64,000 nt of DNA. It comes from Litsea cubeba. Taxonomy: Eukaryota; Streptophyta; Magnoliopsida; Laurales; Lauraceae. Location of the stretch: assembly GCA_012931725.1 (NCBI GenBank), contig CM022951.1:2852037-2916036 (forward strand), in the 5' to 3' direction. Numbering within the stretch: the first letter of the stretch is position 1; every line of letters starts with the position of its first letter. Under the pieces are notes generated by a model, which was not told where the DNA came from, ran no database searches, and was given only the letters and a program-made list of their open reading frames with translations. The position numbers and the translations under genes are program-made. This document shows, piece by piece, positions 31,241-43,053 of this stretch.

Positions 31241-33720
31241 CAAGTGTAGGGTACGATTGTAGTAATAATTTGGTAAATCCAGGTCGATCCACAGGGAGCA
31301 ATGCTTTTCAAGAAACCTTCCAACTTTGACCTGTCCTAAATAAACACTAATCTGGCCCGAATAGAAACTAATTAAATTAGATAACTAAATATAAAATGGT
31401 TAATTACAATGCTGTCCAAAAATAAAAGAACTATTGTAATAAAGGAAACCTAATCTAAGCAATCCTAAAATATCTAAAAACCTGCAAAAGAACACACAAA
31501 TCAAACGACCAATTTAATATAAAAAAAATCAAAACAAAATTTTCTAAATTATATCCTACTTACCAAAATCAATTTTTATGCAAATATGAATGAACTATAA
31601 TACCCTAATTGCTAACAATGCAATTTTATGCAAGTTTCTAACTATATGATGCATGCTGTAAAAAATTCTAAGTATGGAAACTATTGCGCAGCCCTGTTTT
31701 CACTGGACTGTACGACTGGCCTAAGATGGTGTGAACCTAAATCTAATGGCTGGGATCAATAGTGTGTTGATGCATGAACACAACAAAAAAAGAAAAACCA
31801 AAAAATGACTTAAAACGAAAAAGATATGATCACCTAAAGATGCCTACTTGAACTGTTTTGTTGCTGAAATCTGAACGCAGGCTTACCATCTACCCCTGTT
31901 TGAGCCTCTGGTTGACATGGTTCCCGAGGTTATTTTTGGCTGAAATTCTGGGGTTTCAAAGTCCAATTACCATAGTTTAAATCTGCTATTTTTTGGATAA
32001 AAATATTAACATTTACCTAGTTTTTAAATCATGCACTTTTGTAACCCAGTTGGGTCAATTCTGCTGAATTGTGCAGGATTTTTCATTATTCACTTATCAG
32101 ATCCGAATTTAGTGTTTCTAATCAGTTGATAATCTTGTGATTTCATAAACAAAAACTTGTTCTAATGCAATTTCTAAATATGATGCATGTAGAAAAACAC
32201 TATCCAACCATAGATTATGCAAGTAACAAAAATTGTAAGTTTCTATATGGAAAGATGCAAGTTGGGGTTTCTAAATCAAGAACTTGCAAATAAAAAAAAA
32301 AATGATCAGGATATTAACTTTAAATAAAAACAAAAGGGGTGGAAAAAATAAAAAGCGGAAAAGATGTATCAAAGATCTAGAAACTAAACGATCATACAAG
32401 TATTGAAAATGCGATAACGAAGTCCTCTCTTCTCAGAGTAGGAAAGAAAAAAAACAAATGCAAGTGATTACCTGATGTCTCTCGACTTTTAATCCATTTA
32501 TTTTATTTTCAAAAACCTAGATCTAATCATGTGAAATATTGTCTCCAATAAAAACACATAAAAGAACTGGAAATAGAAAATTAAATCACTTACATAAAGA
32601 ACACGCATAATCAATCCAAGTAGTGTCTTTTATTCCTTGATCTTTGAATACAAGAAATTAAGATTCTTCCCTCCTTTTTATTCTCTCAACATGGCCTCTC
32701 AACCTATGCCTAAAAGAATTAAAAGAAAGAAGAAGTAAGGGACTTAGAGAGAAAGGTGGATGGGAGTGGAATAGAGAAAGAGAGAGCCTCCAAAATTGCT
32801 ACCCAAAAGTTTTGGACGTCCAGCCCTCTTGGCTGGTTCCTTTTTATGCTTTTTGCAAATCTTTTTTTAGTAAAGAATCTCTCATCTTTAGGACTCTTGT
32901 TTCCTTGTGTAGAGATTCTAGCTTAGGCTCCAAGCTACCTTCTTTCTTTGGAAAGACTATTAAATTAGAGAGATCTCCTTGCGTTATTAGGTTTCTTGAT
33001 GAACACTCATTCCTTTTATAATTCCAAGAATATCTCTAAAAATTGCATGATGATTTAGAGGGAAGAAACTTTCCAAATATTGAAATTTCTTGCAATTCCC
33101 GCCTAAAACTGTATCAGTCAACTTCCCGAGGTCATATCTCCCTCAATATAGTTCTGATTTATGTAATCTTGGGCTCCACGGATATCTACTCGAAAAGAGC
33201 TTTCCAACGGTGTCTAGATTGCGCCGATCCGACACTCGGTTTGATAATTATGGCCATTTTAAGTTGCTGCTCCATAAAAATCCGGAAATAATTGTGCACA
33301 AATGGAAGCTTCTATGTTGGCATCCAATGGTGTATGTGGGTCCCATGTTGATTTCTCCTACAAATTGAAAGAAATAAATTTATCATTAATTACATGTAAG
33401 AAAATAAACATGAATAATGCATGGGACCCTACATGTCTAATGATGCACCCAAATGACAAACTTTTCAAAAATAGCACATGGTGCCAAAAATAGCAAATAT
33501 GCATTGATGAAGCCAAAACTAATTTTTTGGGGGTGATGAATGAGATGAAAAATCCTAATTTCACAAAATTCATGCAATTCAATGAATTTTGACCAATTCT
33601 GAACATTTTTCAAAAATTTCCCCAAATACATGTAATCATGAAGTTAAGTGCAATTCTATGCAATTAAACCTAATTAAGCCCACAAATGCTCATGAAATGA
33701 TGACCTATTGACCTAATTTT
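31241..33720. other. 2.5-kb AT-rich non-coding block splitting the extra gene
   Basis: The composition changes sharply from the GC-rich repeat to AT-rich DNA at about 31240 and back at about 33720. It starts with 'gtccccaagtgtagggtacg' and 'ccaggtcgatccacaggga' and contains no coding frame I can defend. It may be a nested non-coding retroelement fragment or a large intron. No clear inverted ends or duplication seen. Confidence 0.45.
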
Positions 33721-33734
33721 GTGGACTTACGGGA

Positions 33735-36030
33735 GTGGCCGCCCGCCAGGCTGCAGGCGGCGGCGTTGTCGCGGGCGTCCGCCAGGCTGCTGGCGCCCCT
33801 ACTTGCGACCTGGGAGTAGGCGCCCGACCGGCAGCGGGCGAGGGTGGATCAAGCTGCTTGGGCGACGATGGATCTGGCTTTGGCATCGCCTTGGTCTCGG
33901 CAGCGCAGAAAAAGGCAGCCATCGCCTCGATCTCGGCAGCGCAGAAAAAGACAGCAGTCGCCTCCGTCTCCGCACCACATGATAAGTTGCGTCTTTGCCC
34001 CAAAAGGTATCAAGGGAAGGTCGTTGTTGATGACGATGGATCCAAAGTGAGTTCTATTTATAGTGCACTCAACACTGATGGTGACATCTCTAAGATTGTT
34101 ATTTCATACCATATTCCTCCTACTGTGATGTGTCGCCACGCTGAAACGGACGAGCCTACTTGTGACGACTCTTCGGGTGACATTGCTATCTATGAAGAGA
34201 TGCTCGAAGCTGGGCTGAGGTTTCCTATGCCCTCCTCCATCTGCCACATTCTTCACTACTTCTCATTGGCCCCGGGGCGGCTAGTACCCAATGGTTGGAG
34301 AGTTCTGGTAGGCTTTCTGGCATTGTGGAGGAAAATACATAGCGAGGATGCATCTCTTGTGGAATTTCATGCTGCTTATAACTTGACTGAGTCACCGGCC
34401 CCTAACAGGGGATGGTACTATCTTACCTCTAGGGGGCAAGCTGCTTACAGGATTGCGTTCCAATTGCCACAGTTGGAAATCCCGTTTCTTCTTCGTTGGC
34501 GGAGAGTGGGCTTCTGAGACGGACCGGGCATTGGTGCCCATATGATGGGTTGAGGCCAGAAGATTAGGTACTTCACGGATTGCTCTCTCTTTTTTATTCT
34601 ATGTATACATGTCCTCATTATTGTTTTGCATAGTCCCCAGTGCTCTCTACGGACCAGGTGCGTAAACTGCAAGCTGTGAGAGATTATCCTGACAGAGACT
34701 TGAGTGTTCTCCTCCCTAAAGAGAGTGGTAGGGCTAGTCGACCCTCTACTGACCCTTCTTCTGATGGGGCGGGTGGACCTACTCGGACTTCTTCCAAGCG
34801 AAAAGGTACATCACTTTTGATTTAGGCATACTTTTTCTCTTTAACCTGATATCCCGTCTCTAAGTAGTATTTTTGCTTTTGCAGTAGTGATATGCAGGGA
34901 GTTGATTGGGGCTCAGTCTTTCTGGTGAGAGTACCTCTCCTTCCAAGATGGCGAGGGTAGATAATGCCTTGAAAGGGGATTATCCTCCAGTGACTCTTGG
35001 GGCGAACTCTCTTGCAGCCACCCGTGTAGTGGAGCCACGGGCGCGGCCAAATCCAGTGGCCTCTCCCGTTGTGTCTCTTCCACCAGTGTCTCCTTCGATC
35101 ACGACTGCTACAGCTATACCTTCTGCCCCTCGATCGTGTCCCCCACGCTCGCGAACTTCAACTGGGGCACCGACTCGGGCTGGCCCCACGGTTGGTAATC
35201 CGTTGTCGATCCGGGACAGGCTTGGGAGATTTGTGATCTGCTGATCTTACTCGGATCAATGCCTTGGGCACCAAGGGGATGATAGATACGTTTCTAGAAG
35301 GTCTGGCTCAGGTAAAAGGCTCTCTTCTTTTCTCCAGACTTCCATTTTGTGTATGTACTCTCATTTCCTTGGTTTCTTGTCTTTCCAGGCTTCCACGGCA
35401 TCCGTCTGCTTATTTTCGAAGGCCCAATTGCACAGTCAGCTGAGACAGGAGAATGCAAGTATTCATAAGGAGCTCTCTGTTAGTCAAGGAAAGATTGCTG
35501 CTCTTGAAGCTGCTAGGAAGACTTCTGAGGCTGATCTTGTGGCAACTCGTGAGAGAGCGACCAGGTTTGAGACTGAGCTCTTAACAGCCCACATAAGGGC
35601 GGCCAAGGCTGAGGCTGAGCTTGTGGCGACCCGCGAAAGGGCCTTGCTCAGTGAGGTTGAGCTCCGGAAGGCCCGCGAAAGGGCTTCGCTCAGTAAGGCT
35701 GAGCTTGTGAAGGCCCGCGAGAGGGCTTCGCTCAGAGAGGCAGGGATGAGGGCAGCACAGGATAGAGCTTCCCAAGCTGAGGAGAGGGCTGTCTTGGCTG
35801 AGAAAGACTTAGAGGATGGCCTTGCTGAGGCTGAGGAAGACTTGCAGAATGGCGTCGCCGATGCTTTTTTTGCTGGCTATGAGGAACTCCGAGGGAAGAT
35901 TACTACTGCCTTCCCTGATATTGATTTCTCAGGCTTCATGGCTGATAAGGCGCCGGATGCTAGCAGCGGGAGCTCTGGTGATGATGAGGATGATGGCGAG
36001 GACGAGGGGGACAGTGACGAGAGTGATTAG
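33735..36030 (+). pseudogene. Antisense extra gene of the Tat element (PF04195-type domain plus coiled coil)
   Basis: Transcribed opposite to gag-pol. The first part (33735-34517) ends in a domain like the 'putative gypsy type transposon' family: 'EEMLEAGLRFPMPSSICHIL', 'APGRLVPNGWRVLVGFLALW', 'NRGWYYLTSRG'. A frame break follows near 34510 ('RRTGHWCPYDGLRP' is in another frame). Probable further exons are 34634-34805, about 34885-35240 (Pro/Ser-rich) and 35389-36030, with GT-AG-like borders. The last encodes a long Ala/Glu/Arg coiled coil with heptads like 'AELVKARERASLREAG' and an acidic tail ending GDSDESD. Extra genes of this kind, of unknown role, are known in Tat elements such as maize Grande. 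Exon borders are tentative. Confidence 0.7.
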
Positions 36031-36222
36031 GGAGCTTTGCTGTATATATTTTTTTTATAAAGGTAATTTATGGCCTAACTTTTTTGGAAACTGAATAAAA
36101 ATGCAAGAATTTCTCTTATAATATGTTTTATTCATCTATTGTCTATTGCTTTGAACAATGTCAACTAAATGAAAAAATCAACTCAAACCCCACACCCTCA
36201 CTACATTGGCTTACATAGAATG

Positions 36223-37455
36223 TCACTGATAGTACCTCTTCAAATGTTCCGCGTTCCACGGATGGAGTAAGACCTTTCCGTCAGAATTTTGGATTTTGTA
36301 GGTGCCTGGCCTTATTACTTCTGTTATGAGGTACGGTCCTTCCCAGTTTGGCCCTAGCTTTCCTTCGCGGGAGTCTTTTGTTGCGAGGATCTCCTTTTTG
36401 AGTACTAGGTCTCCTGGCTGAAAAGAACGAAGCTTCACCCTCGAGTTGTAGTACTTTGCCATGCGCCGCTTGTATTATGCATTGCGGACCATTGCCATCT
36501 CCCTTGCCTCCTCTATCAAATCGAGGTTGATGCGGAGTCCTTCCTCGTTGGTGACAGGGTCATGGAGATAGACCCTTAAGGAATGTATGCCTATCTCAAC
36601 GGGGATGACTGCCTCGGTCCCAAAAGCGAGAGAGAAAGGAGTTTCCCCAGTAGGAGTTCTCGGGGTAGTTCGATATGCCCATAACACCCCTGGGAGCTCG
36701 TCGACCCAAAGACCCTTCGCTCTTTCGAGCCTTGTCTTTAGGTTGCGAAGGACCGATCTAACCATGACTTCTGCCTGCCCATTCGTTTGCGGGTGTGCCG
36801 GACTGGAATGAGGCTGTTTGATTTGGAGGTCGGAGCAGAAAGTATTGAAGAGTTTGTTATCAAATTGCTTGCCAATATCACCGACAATGGCGTTTGGTAT
36901 CCCAAAGCGACAGACTAGGTTTTTCCAGATAAAATTTTTCACATTTGAGTCTGTTATCTTTGCTAAGGGTCCTGCTTTTGCCCATTTTGTGAAGTAGTCA
37001 ATGGCGATGACTACAAACTTGCACTGGCCTCTGCTCAAAGGAAGGGGACCTAGGATATCAATACCCCATTTGGAGAAAGGCCACGGGCTCAGAACTGAAG
37101 TTAGCTCCTCTGGTGGCTGCCTTGGCACAGTGGCAAAGCGTTGACACTTATCACATTTTTAGGCAAATTCTTTGGCGTCCTTAGCCATGGTAGGCCAAAA
37201 GAGTCCTTGCCTTAGTGCTTTGTGGGCGAGGGAGCGTCCTCCAGAGTGATTCCCGCATATTCCTTCGTGGATTTCACGAAGGGCGTAGTCAGCACCTTCA
37301 GGCGAGAGGCAGCGTAGTAATGGTAAGCAGTAGCCCTTCTTGTAAAGCGTATTTTGTAGGAGGGTATACTTGGAAGCCCTCATCCTGAGTTTTTTCGCCT
37401 CAAGGTGGTCATCTGGCTCTGTGCCTTCTTGGAGGAAGGCCTTTATCGGGGTCAT
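36223..37455 (-). pseudogene. int: Tat integrase
   Basis: C-terminal part of pol in one frame. N-terminal HHCC zinc region ('EIHEGICGNHSGG', then 'CDKCQRFA'), catalytic core with 'WGIDILGPL', 'IVGDIGKQFDNKLF' and 'PQTNGQAEVMVRSVLRN' (D, D, E present; the usual SDNGTQF is altered), and a C-terminal 'FQPGDLVLKKE...GPNWEGPY' module. Stops at 37159 (TAA) and 36475 (TAA) break it. It would insert the cDNA into the genome. Confidence 0.88.
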
Positions 37456-38010
37456 CTAGTTTTGCTCGCCTGTTGCACAGTTGATGTTCATGATATCCAC
37501 ATCTAACTTGCTCCGCTCCGATTGATGCCCAATGAATGTTGGTTCGGCAGATGAGGCCTCCAAAGCTGAGGCGAGCCTGGCGAGAGCGTATGCAGCAACA
37601 TTTTCTCCTCTAGGAATGTGACAGATCTGGAAGCAGTGGAAACGCCGTATCAATTGTTTCACCATGCCAAGGTACTCTTGCATTCTCTCCTCCTTTGCTT
37701 CAAATTCGCCATTTACTTGATTGACTACGAGTTGGGAATCACCGTAAGCTAGAAGGGATTGGGCGTCCATTTCGATTGCTAACCTCAGACCAGAGAGGAG
37801 GGCTTCATATTCGGCTTCATTGTTAAAGGCAACGAAATGAAGCTTCATAGCGTACTTAATAGGTGTACCATCAGGGCCGATCAGGATAAATCCAGCCCCG
37901 CTTCCTTCACTGGTTGCCGAGCCATCAACATATAGTTTCCAGAATGGCTGTGACGGGATATTGGAGATCTCAGCAGGTAGGTGGTCACCTTGGAGAGGCT
38001 CGGCGCCCAA
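37456..38010 (-). pseudogene. Second (archaeal-type) RNase H of the Tat element
   Basis: 'WKLYVDGSATSEGSGAGFIL', 'NNEAEYEALLSGLRLAIEM', 'AYGDSQLVVNQVNGEFEAK' and 'HIPRGENVAAYALARLASA' hold the D-E-D set and the final helix of an archaeal-type RNase H. This second RNase H after the ordinary one identifies the Tat lineage. The frame is continuous with RT and integrase apart from a TAG between this domain and integrase. Confidence 0.9.
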
Positions 38011-38398
38011 AGATGGAGAGGCCTGTGTGCCCTGAGGTGGAGAGGCATGGGCGCCCTAAGGGAGAGAGTCCTGGGCGCCCAGTAGAGGAGAGGCCTGGGC
38101 GCCCTAAGGGAGAGAGTCCCGGGCGCCCAAGGAAAGTAGGGGAGAAGGAGAGCTCTGGGGGCCCAGGGGTGAAAGTGTTTGGGCGCTCAGCAGAGGAGAG
38201 GCCTGGGCGCCCAGCAGGGGAGAGGGAGAGACCTGGGCGCCCAACAGAGGAGAGGTCTGGGCGCCCAGCAGGGGAGAGAGAGACACCTGGGCCCCCAGCA
38301 GAGGAGAGGCCTAGGCGTCCAGTAGGAGAGAGGGAGAGACTTGGGCGCCTAGCAGAGGAGAGGCCTGGGCACCCAGGGATGGTTCTTGGGGGACACAT
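37985..38398. repeat. Minisatellite in the pol linker (GGGCGCCC core)
   Basis: About 14 degenerate tandem units of roughly 24-33 bp built on 'ggcctgggcgcccagcagag', encoding GAQASPLL-type repeats on the minus strand between RNase H and the second RNase H. Some units have mutated CAG to TAG, making stops. Unit lengths are multiples of three, so the pol frame is kept through the array. Confidence 0.8.
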
Positions 38399-39987
38399 GC
38401 TGAGGAGAGCAAAGCAGGATCATTCGTCTGCCCTTCAGCGTACGTGAATTCAACTACAAAGTCTGCTGGAGCTTGTGCTTTGATTGCAGGCCTTGGTTGA
38501 TATTGAATATCAAACTCACCCAGCTCCACTGCCCACTTCACCAGTCTCCCAGCTACATCAGGTTTTCCCAATACTCTTTTTAAGGGTTGATCAGTAATTA
38601 CCACAACTGTGTGGCTCTGAAAGTAGTGCCGCAAGCGCCTTGCAGTCGAGATGAGGGAGAGCGCCGGCTTTTTCAACTCTGAGTATCTGGACTCTGCCCC
38701 TCGATATGCTCTGCTCACATAATAGATTGGCTTTTGCACTCCATTCTGATTTCTGATGAGAACAGAGCTCACTGCAGAATGGGAAGCGGAGAGATATAAG
38801 TACAACACTTCGCCGGGTGTAGCATATGAGAGGAGAGGGGGAGCGGTCAAGTACGCTTTAAGCTTCTGGAATGCCTCTTCAGCTTCGGGTCCCCATTGGA
38901 AAGCTTTCCGGAGGATTTTAAAGAAAGGCAGGCACTTGTCTGCAGACTTGGAAACAAATCTGTTAAGTGCTGCAATTCTTCCGTTGAGGCGCTGCAGCTC
39001 CTTGGTGGAAGAGGGCTATTTCATGTCGAGTATTGCTTTGATTTTATCGGGGTTCGCCTCAATTCCCCTTTGGTCGACCATAAAACCCAAGAATTTTCCG
39101 GACCCTATGCCGAAGGCACACTTCTCAGGGTTCAACTTCATGCGATAGAGTCGGAGGGTATCAAAAGTCTCTTGGAGATGATCAATGCGGTCTGCTGCGG
39201 CGAGGCTCTTCACCAACATGTCATCCACATACACTTCCATGGTCCGCCCAATCTGAGAGTGAAACATTTTGTTCACTAGGCATTGGTAGGTCGCACCTGC
39301 ATTTTTTAGCCCGAAGGGCATGACCCTGTAGCAATAGGTCCCTTTCGGGGTGATGAACGACGTCTTCTCTTGATCTGGGGGGTGCATGCTAATCTGGTTG
39401 TTTCCAGAGTAGGCATCCAAGAAGGAATGCAGTTCATGTCCTGCCGTGGCGTTGATGAGATCAATCCTTGGCAATGGATAACAATCTTTTGGAAAGGCCC
39501 TGTTAAGTTCGGTGAAGTCAACGCATAGGCGCCATTTCCCGTTCGCCTTCGTCACCATCACAATGTTTGAGAGCCACTCAGGGTATGCTACTTCCCTGAC
39601 AGCTCCATTCTCTATTAACTTCTCGACCTCCTTGTCCATTGCTTGGGCCCTTTCAGTGGAGGCGCCTCTGAGCTTTTGTCGAACAGGCTTGTGGCGAGGG
39701 TCGACATTGAGGCGGTGAGTTGCAACTTCGGGATCAACCCCTTCTAGATCCGCATGTGACCATGCGAAAACGCCCATGTTATCTTTCAAGAAATTCGTCA
39801 ATTGACGAGCCAGATCCTCAGAAAGAGAAGAGTCAATGTATACTCTTCTGTCCGGGAGGTCTTCATCTAAGACCACAGAGGTAAGTTCTTCAACTGGTTC
39901 TCCTCTCTCCGAAGTGGTTTCATCTCTCGGGTCCGAGATCTCAACTTGTAATGCCTCATGCGCCTTCTTGGCCTTCATTGAGGACAC
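38311..39987 (-). pseudogene. pol: Tat reverse transcriptase and RNase H
   Basis: RT motifs: 'LIENGAVREVAYPEWLSNIV', 'WRLCVDFTELNRAFPKDCYP', 'YCYRVMPFGLKNAGATYQ' and the catalytic 'VYVDDMLVK'. A TAG (39016-39018) follows 'ILDMK'. The same frame continues into the tether and RNase H ('LYLYLSASHSAVSSVL', 'KPIYYVSRAYRGAE', 'VVITDQPLKRVLG'). It ends in the GAQASPLL minisatellite. It copies element RNA into cDNA; this copy is inactive. Confidence 0.9.
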
Positions 39988-40528
39988 GTAGCATTCTCTT
40001 GCTGCTACTTGGTCCCTTCTTACCTCCCCAATTCCATTCGGAGTTGGAAAGCGGAGGAGGAGATGAAAGGTAGAGAGGACAGGCTCTTAATGCATTAAGA
40101 GTTGGTCGTCCCAGTATGATGTTATAGGCTGAGGGGCAGTCTATTACCAGGAAATTGACCATTGTCATGGAACTTCGGGATGCAGTCCCAGCTGTGACTG
40201 GCAATGTGATCGCCCCCAAGGGATACACCTTCTCCCCCAAAAAGCCAATAAGGGGAAATTTGACGGGCTGCAACCTCTCCCGCCCTAGCTTCAGCTTATC
40301 ATAAGCTTCTACAAACAGAATATCTGTAGAACTTCCACTGTCTACCAAAATTCTATGTACCTGAAAATTGGCGACAGTCATGGTGAGCACCAGAGCGTCA
40401 TCATGGGGGTGCTGGATCCCTTCTAAATCCTTATCTGAGAAGTATATGACTTCATTAGCGCCATGCCTAGGCGCCTTGGACGGGCGTGCCTCCTCAGGAT
40501 GTCTTGCCTTTCTGGCATGGGCCTTCAT
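39956..40528 (-). pseudogene. Tat aspartic protease
   Basis: Contains the aspartic-protease signature 'RILVDSGSSTDILF' and 'YNIILGRPTLNALRA'. A one- or two-base indel just after NALRA shifts the frame, because the downstream sequence that fits the family is in the RT frame. It would process the Gag-Pol polyprotein. Confidence 0.87.
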
Positions 40529-42438
40529 GGCCGAGAGCGACTTTGCCAGTCCTCCTGAGATGGTTCGGATTTCTCCGATCGGCTGCTGGTTCTCCAGATT
40601 GTGAGGTGGTGGTGGTGGCAGTGCTTGCCCCTACCTGCAACATATTGGCGCAGATGGACATGCTGAATGAGATCCTCAATCTGCCGCTTGAGTTCATAAC
40701 AGTCGCCGGTATCATGGCCATGGTCGTGATGGAAGCGACAGTACTTGTTCGGGTTCCTCCGGTTTGGAGGAGATTTCATCTTCTCTGGCCATTTTATGAC
40801 GGGGTCATCTTGTATTTGGAACAAGATGTGCTCTACAGTGGCAGTGAGAGGGGTGAACACTTGTCTATCTCTTTGCGGAGCGGGACCGAGTCGGTCTCTG
40901 ACAGGTACTCTCTCTGTCTTGATTCGTTTGTTGCTTGTTTCTTTCTTCTCAGTCTCTGTTCCGCTCCTTTCCCTTGCTGCTGATCTGGAGGACTCTCCTC
41001 GCCTCGCCCTGGTGGTGTCTTCAGCATTCATATATTTTTGGGTTTTTGCCAGTAATTCTGGAAAGCTCTTTGGCGGGCGCTTCATCACTGAGAAGAGGAA
41101 ACTCGACGAGCGAAGGCCTCCTATGAAAGCCGTCATGGAGACCTTGTCGTCGGGCTCTTCAACTTGAAGTACCTCCTCGTTAAAACGAGTGAGGTAGCTC
41201 CTGAGGCTTTCATTCTCGTCCTGCTTTATGCTAAGCAGGTGTGTGGCAGGCTTCTGGTGGCGGCGCCCACCAATGAAGTGTGAGACAAAAGATTTGCTCA
41301 ATTCTCCAAAGGTGGCAATGGATGCTGATTGGAGGTTGGCAAACCACTGCAGGGCAGAACCTTTTAGCGTGGTTGGAAATGCCCTGCACATGAACTCGTC
41401 GGGGATGCTGTGTAGCTGCATTTTGGTTTTATAGGACTCTAGGTGGTCCAATGGATCATTCCTTCCATCGAAGGTCTCCATGAAGGGCATTTTCAACTTT
41501 CGAGGAAGTGGGTAATTCACCACATTGGGCTTGAACGGAGTATCCGTTCGTCCGACTAGATAATCCACCGTCTCGGGTGCCTGCGCCTTCATGGCGTTGA
41601 GGACATCGCCCAGTTGATTCTGCATTTCTTTGATTTTTTCCTCTCAGCGATTGTGAGGCTCTCTGGAGGGATCAGGGAAATAACTCTCATCTCCAATGCT
41701 GTGATTCTCACTTCCCCCTTCTTAGAAGTGAGAGTCCTCCCCATTAGAATTGAAAGGAGGACGTGGAAATCCTCCATGATTTGCTCCACTTGGAGGTGGG
41801 GGTCCTCTAAGCTGGGCTCCACCAGGGAGTGGAGGAACTTCGTGATGGGCGCGGCCTTGAGGATCGACCAAGAGTATCCCTTGCGGGGCAACTTGGGGGG
41901 CTCCTGAAGAGGCATCATGGAGATGGACGTTCAGATGTGCTCCCCGGCCATGGGAGCCGTGATGATGTGCTCCTCGACACTGGGCGCCCAAGTGAGGTGC
42001 TCCTCTACCTTGGGCGCCAGGGGGATGGGCACCCGGGTGAGGTGCTCCTCTACCCTGGGGGCCATGGGGATGGGCGCCCGGGTGAGGCGCTTCTCTCCGT
42101 GGAGCATGCCTCGGGATTGGTACTTCCTGCGGCACTCAACCAAACAGTGCTCCTCCCTGGGGTGCTGCTCCAAACTGAGCTCCTTCCTACCCCGCAAGCA
42201 CGAGTTGTAAGATCTGCTGGTTTTGGGCTACCAGCTGCTGTATGGTCTCCGACATCTGCTAAGGAGTGGGAGTAGGAGTATTTGGGGCAGGGTTACCTGG
42301 TGGAGGACCATTGTCTCCCTGCCTGGGGGAGTCTGGGCGCTTGGAAGGGCCTGGACGCCCGAAGGGGCCCGGGCCTGTTGGGCGCCCATCTTGAGTGGGA
42401 TTATCCTCCCGTCTCGCCGATCTCGTGCTAATCATCAT
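40525..42438 (-). pseudogene. gag: Tat gag protein, N-terminus broken
   Basis: The long frame 40525-41625 has the capsid region ('FMETFDGRNDPLDHLESYK', 'GSALQWFANLQSASIATFGE') and a Tat-type zinc motif 'CRFHHDHGHDTGDC'. The probable true start is the ATG pair at 42433-42438 (MISTRSARRE, Pro/Gly-rich). Between 42255 and 41625 there are stop codons and frame changes within a Pro/Gly/His repeat region built on gggcgccc and gggcaccc. The protein forms the capsid of the particle. Confidence 0.82.
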
Positions 42439-42467
42439 AATCTAAAGTATTTGACTTTTTTTTCTCT

Positions 42468-42486
42468 CCCCACAGACGGCGACAAA
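42468..42486 (-). promoter_or_regulatory. Primer-binding site of the Tat element
   Basis: Minus strand TTGTCGCCGTCTGTGGG next to the 5' LTR. It is a one-base variant of the GGCGCCGTCTGTGGG site in the gag-only element at 4825-4843. Confidence 0.65.
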
Positions 42487-42487
42487 C

Positions 42488-43048
42488 TGATGATGCCAAA
42501 ATTGGGTTTCGGACACCACCGGTCAAGTAATAAATGTAGTAATAAATGAGAGAGAGAAAGGAAATTTATAGTGGTTCGGTCTGTGTGACCTACGTCCACT
42601 TCATAAAGGCAGGGATTGCCTGTTGATCTTTGATGAGCGTAAGAGGGTTTACAAGTTTAGGAAGAAAGCAAAAGACATTAATTAATTGCTTGCCCCTCAA
42701 GTGATGAGAGGGCTCTCCTATTTATAGTCTTCCCCTAACAGATGGGGACGACTTTAATGCAACGTCTCTTTGGAGCATTAGAACTGCCCTCGAGGGACGA
42801 GGCAGGTGAGATCTTCACCGCACGAACTAGTAAAAGCGGGTAAAGAGATGACTTCTTCCGAAGGGACGTGGTATCCTTGACGTGGCGAGGCTTCGTGAAG
42901 CAAGCCTCGATCTCAACGGACTAAATATATGACAGATCGAGCTACTTTGGCCTGACCCATCATCATGGAATGGGTCACTTGTGCTTGAACCGGATCACCT
43001 GGACCTGACTCACCATCACAATTCGGGTCACTTGAGCCTGACTCGTCA
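42488..43048 (-). repeat. 5' LTR of Tat element
   Basis: 561 bp, starts TGATGATGCC and ends ACTCGTCA on +. Followed by the GATAT duplication. Confidence 0.9.
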
Positions 43049-43053
43049 GATAT

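Larger units (their letters stand above)
29906..43048 (-). mobile_element. Full-length Tat-lineage Ty3/gypsy retrotransposon
   Basis: 13.1 kb, read right to left. LTRs are 29906-30472 and 42488-43048, starting TGATGATGCC and ending ACTCGTCA on +, with a perfect 5-bp duplication GATAT (29901-29905, 43049-43053). The order from the 5' LTR is primer-binding site, gag, protease, RT, RNase H, a second RNase H of archaeal type, and integrase. Dual RNase H marks the Tat lineage. Between pol and the 3' LTR lies an oppositely oriented multi-exon extra gene, as in other Tat elements. Several TAG/TAA stops and at least one frameshift show this copy is inactive. LTRs differ at roughly 25-28 sites by eye (about 5%). 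Confidence 0.9.

Noticed and set aside
37914..38447. Plus-strand frame of RPGRPKGES-type repeats
   Set aside because: Complement of the pol minisatellite; no independent support.
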